A stretch of 15,238 bases of DNA from Acidobacteriota bacterium. Its GTDB lineage: Bacteria > Acidobacteriota > Vicinamibacteria > Vicinamibacterales > CAVVIG01. The notes beneath the pieces are model-generated. The model was given only the letters and a program-made list of their open reading frames with translations, was not told the DNA's origin and did no database searches. The position numbers and the translations under genes were made by a program. The first letter of the stretch is position 1. The number at the start of each line of letters is the position of its first letter. Shown here one piece after another: positions 12,732-15,238 of this stretch. The DNA lies in NCBI GenBank assembly GCA_003222455.1, contig QHWF01000161.1, positions 1-15,238 of the forward strand. Direction: 5' to 3'.

Positions 12732-12732
12732 T

Positions 12733-14340
12733 ATGCTCGCGCTCGAGTCGCACATCAATCCCGCCGACCCTACTTTCAGAGCGAATCGCGAACGGATGGA
12801 GCAGCTGGTTGCCGACCTCCGTGAACGCCTCGCGCGCGCATACGAGGGCGGCGGCGCGAAATATCTTCAGCGCCATCGCGACCAGGGCAAATTGCCGGTT
12901 CGCGAACGGATCGAGCGATTGCTCGATCCCGGATCGCCCTTTCTGGAGTTATCGCCCCTTGCTGCTCACGGGATGTACGGCGGTGACGCGCCGGCTGCCG
13001 GCCTGGTGACCGGCGTCGGCCGCGTCGCGGGGCGCGAGGTGATGATCGTGGCCAACGATGCCACGGTGAAAGGCGGCTCGTATCTGCCGATCACGGTGAA
13101 GAAGCACGTCCGCGCGCAGGAGATCGCGCTGCAGAATCGGCTGCCGTGCGTGTACCTCGTGGACTCCGGCGGCGCGTTCCTGCCGCTGCAGGCGGACGTC
13201 TTTCCGGACCGCGACCATTTCGGACGCATCTTCTTCAACCAGGCGCGCATGTCGGCGGAACGCATCGCTCAGATCGCCTCGGTGATGGGCTCGTGTACCG
13301 CCGGCGGCGCCTACGTTCCCGCGATGTCCGACGTCGCGATTATCGTGAAAGGCACGGGAACGATTTTTCTCGGTGGTCCGCCGCTGGTCAAAGCCGCCAC
13401 CGGCGAGGACGTGTCGGCAGAAGATCTCGGCGGCGCCGACGTGCACACGCGCCTGTCAGGCGTGGCCGACTACTTTGCCGACGACGACGAGCATGCGATC
13501 GAGCTGTGCCGCATCGCGATCGCGTCGCTGCACACCGTGAAGCACCTGCCCGGGGACATGGTCGCGCCGGAGGAGCCGCGGTATGACCCGGCCGAAATCT
13601 ACGGCATCGTGCACACGGACCCTCGTCATCCGTACGACGTGCACGAGGTTCTTGCCAGGCTGGTGGACGGCTCGCGGTTCGACGAGTTCAAGGAACGCTA
13701 CGGGACGACGCTGGTGACCGGATTCGCCCGCATGAAAGGGTTCCTGGTCGGCATCATTGCGAACAACGGCGTGCTGTTCTCGGAGTCGGCGCTGAAGGCC
13801 ACGCACTTCATCGAGCTCTGCAACCTGCGCGGCATTCCGCTGGTCTTCCTGCAGAACATCAGCGGGTTCATCGTCGGCAGCAAGTACGAGCGCGCCGGCA
13901 TCGCGAAGGACGGCGCGAAAATGGTGCACGCGGTCGCGAACTCGGTCGTGCCCAAGTTCACGGTGATTATCGGCGGATCGTTCGGAGCGGGAAACTACGG
14001 GATGTGCGGGCGCGCGTACGAGCCACGCCTGCTGTGGATGTGGCCGAACGCGCGGATTTCCGTGATGGGCGCGCAACAGGCCGCATCGGTGCTCATCACC
14101 GTCAAGCGCGATCAGCTGGCGCGCGAAGGCAAGCCGCTCTCCGCCGAAGAGGAACACGCCATCCGACAGCCGATCCTGGAAAAATACGAGCGCGAGGGCT
14201 CGCCCTATTACTCCACGGCGCGGCTGTGGGACGATGGGATTCTCGATCCGGCCGATACCCGCGGCGCGCTCGCGCTCGGGTTGTCGATGGCGTACAACGC
14301 GCCGATACCCGAGGCACGGTTCGGGGTGTTTCGCATGTGA
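12733..14340 (+). CDS. liuB: Methylcrotonyl-CoA carboxylase, carboxyltransferase (beta) subunit
   Basis: A 535-residue acyl-CoA carboxylase beta subunit. With a biotin-carrying alpha subunit it carboxylates 3-methylcrotonyl-CoA to 3-methylglutaconyl-CoA in leucine breakdown. The opening LESHINPADPTFRANRERM, the segment PFLELSPLAAHGMYGGDAPAAGLVTGVGRV and the stretch TIFLGGPPLVKAATGEDVSAEDLGGADVHTRLSGVADYFA are diagnostic for the MCC beta type rather than the propionyl- or acetyl-CoA carboxylase type. SCTAGGAYVPAMSD and the C-terminal half FGAGNYGMCGRAYEPRLLWMWPNARISVMGAQQAASVL complete both crotonase-like halves. Length is normal (about 535). ATG 12733 is supported by homology from residue 3 on. 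The next gene, a LiuC-type hydratase, uses the product. The alpha subunit gene is not in the window and probably lies downstream. Confidence 0.95.
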   Translation: MLALESHINPADPTFRANRERMEQLVADLRERLARAYEGGGAKYLQRHRDQGKLPVRERIERLLDPGSPFLELSPLAAHGMYGGDAPAAGLVTGVGRVAGREVMIVANDATVKGGSYLPITVKKHVRAQEIALQNRLPCVYLVDSGGAFLPLQADVFPDRDHFGRIFFNQARMSAERIAQIASVMGSCTAGGAYVPAMSDVAIIVKGTGTIFLGGPPLVKAATGEDVSAEDLGGADVHTRLSGVADYFADDDEHAIELCRIAIASLHTVKHLPGDMVAPEEPRYDPAEIYGIVHTDPRHPYDVHEVLARLVDGSRFDEFKERYGTTLVTGFARMKGFLVGIIANNGVLFSESALKATHFIELCNLRGIPLVFLQNISGFIVGSKYERAGIAKDGAKMVHAVANSVVPKFTVIIGGSFGAGNYGMCGRAYEPRLLWMWPNARISVMGAQQAASVLITVKRDQLAREGKPLSAEEEHAIRQPILEKYEREGSPYYSTARLWDDGILDPADTRGALALGLSMAYNAPIPEARFGVFRM

Positions 14341-14367
14341 GGCTCATCGTGAAGCGATCCCGAACGG

Positions 14368-14433
14368 TCAACGCAGAAACCGTCGGCCATGAAATACCGT
14401 CTTCCCTTTGCGGCCTTTGCGGCCTCAGCGTTC
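14368..14433. repeat. Short palindromic repeat between liuB and liuC
   Basis: Two identical 9-bp units CCTTTGCGG (14405-14413, 14414-14422) and a degraded third (CCTCAGCGT, 14423-14431) form the right arm. A weak left partner, TCAACGCAGA, begins at 14368. In style it resembles the GAGGAC-unit palindrome at 10785-10867. It occupies the gap inside an otherwise functionally linked gene pair. Confidence 0.5.
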
Positions 14434-14459
14434 AAACGTGACGTTCGCCAGTGATCTTC

Positions 14460-15238
14460 ATGTCCTACGAATTCCTCTCGACGAACCGTGACGGCCCGGT
14501 CGAATACCTGACGTTGAACCGGCCTGACGTCCGCAATGCGTTCAACGAACATGTCATCCGCGAGCTCACCGAGTGGGCTGCTCGAACGCGCGCCGCTGCC
14601 GAGCGTCACGAGGTTCGCATCGTCGTGCTCGCCGGTGCGGGCACGACATTCTGCGCCGGCGCCGACGTCACCTGGATGTCGAAGACCGTGCAGTACACGG
14701 AGGACGAGAACGTCCGCGATGCGTCCGCGATGTCCCACATGTTCGGCGCACTCGATCAGCTGCCGCTTGCGCTCGTCGGCCGCATTCAGGGCGCCGCACT
14801 GGGCGGAGGCGCCGGCCTCGCCGCGATCTGTGACATCGTGATCGCAGCGGATGATGCGCTGTTCGGATTCACTGAAGTGAAACTGGGTATTCTGCCGGCG
14901 GTAATCTCGCCGTTCGTGCTCGCGAAGATCGGCCGTTCCGCGGCGCGGGAGCTGTTTCTGACCGGCGCCCGGTTTCCCGCCGCCCGCGCCCGGGAGATTG
15001 GTCTGGCACACGTGGTGGTGCCCGCAGGCGAGCTCGACGCCGCCGTTTCGCGCTGTGTCATGGAACTGCTCACGGCCGGTCCCGAAGCCGTCGCTGCCGC
15101 CAAAGCGCTGATCCCGCGCGTATGGGCGCAGCCTGCCGACGCCGTCGCAACGTTGACCGCGCGTGCCATTGCGGCACGTCGCGTATCGCTCGAGGGCCAG
15201 GAGGGACTCAAAGCGTTTCTGGAGAAGCGGAAAGCATC
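14460..15238 (+). CDS. liuC: Methylglutaconyl-CoA hydratase (enoyl-CoA hydratase family), 3'-truncated
   Basis: From ATG 14460 the frame is open to the window end (259 codons and 2 bases), so only a few residues are likely missing, as EGLKAFLEKRK is typical of the family end. It is a crotonase-fold enzyme. NRPDVRNAFNE is the N-terminal motif, CAGADVTWM (about 65-73) and GAALGGGAGLAAICDI (111-126) form the oxyanion hole, and FTEVKLGILPAVISPFVLAKIG (137-158) carries Glu139, equivalent to the second catalytic Glu of crotonase. The first catalytic Glu is replaced (GGGAGL), as I recall for LiuC-type hydratases, whose EVxLGxIPAVISP motif this matches. It should hydrate 3-methylglutaconyl-CoA to HMG-CoA, directly after the carboxylase upstream. 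No clear Shine-Dalgarno is present. The specific substrate is inferred from motif and neighbour. Confidence 0.88.
   Translation, partial: MSYEFLSTNRDGPVEYLTLNRPDVRNAFNEHVIRELTEWAARTRAAAERHEVRIVVLAGAGTTFCAGADVTWMSKTVQYTEDENVRDASAMSHMFGALDQLPLALVGRIQGAALGGGAGLAAICDIVIAADDALFGFTEVKLGILPAVISPFVLAKIGRSAARELFLTGARFPAARAREIGLAHVVVPAGELDAAVSRCVMELLTAGPEAVAAAKALIPRVWAQPADAVATLTARAIAARRVSLEGQEGLKAFLEKRKA

Noticed and set aside
1..15238. tRNA or rRNA genes
   Set aside because: No cloverleaf with a GTTCRA-type T-loop and CCA-proximal stem, and no rRNA signature, was seen on either strand by eye; a covariance-model scan would settle it.

Overview
This window looks like a chromosomal segment of a high-GC, diderm (Gram-negative-type) soil bacterium. 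The gene set is an Mce/Mla-type lipid transporter, a DUF255 thioredoxin-like protein, YihY, an M48 protease, an orphan NtrC-type regulator and leucine-degradation genes. Together with the many satellite-like and palindromic repeats between genes, it fits Acidobacteriota, perhaps Vicinamibacteria. That placement is inference from general resemblance; there is no rRNA or other marker gene here. I see no tRNA, rRNA, CRISPR array, phage module or transposase gene.

Layout. Positions 1-842 (+) hold the 3' part of an asparagine-synthetase-like gene cut by the window edge. It abuts the N-terminal remnant of a GNAT acetyltransferase on the minus strand (about 864-978). From 3634 down to 1062 (-) is a DUF255/YyaL-type thioredoxin-like gene, interrupted by an in-frame TAG that appears to have been created by a deletion, followed by a translationally coupled small conserved gene. 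Divergent from it is a DJ-1/PfpI-family gene (3684-4229, +). A 23-24 bp tandem array separates that from a minus-strand run of envelope genes. In transcription order these are a YtxH-like 90-aa protein (7654-7382), a DUF948-like 129-aa protein, a YtxH protein, a 66-aa membrane protein, YihY and an M48 metalloprotease ending at 4398.

From 10760 down to 7849 (-) is a compact three-gene lipid-transport operon: MlaE-like permease, MlaF-like ATPase, and a MlaD/Mce protein with an unusual OmpA-like C-terminal region. Upstream of it, two back-to-back palindromic elements fill 10785-11053; the second, with 25-bp terminal inverted repeats, supplies the stop codon of a sigma-54-dependent NtrC-type regulator (12479-11052, -). 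On the plus strand, methylcrotonyl-CoA carboxylase beta subunit (12733-14340) and a LiuC-type methylglutaconyl-CoA hydratase (14460 to beyond the end) form the start of a leucine/isovalerate degradation operon.

The recognisable genes are mostly ordinary. The striking feature is that nearly every longer intergenic gap, and one coding region, holds its own short repeat or palindrome, several of which touch start or stop codons. I do not see a clear new multi-gene system. The best leads are the MlaD-OmpA-like fusion, the MITE-like element at the regulator stop codon, and the deletion-created stop in the DUF255 gene.
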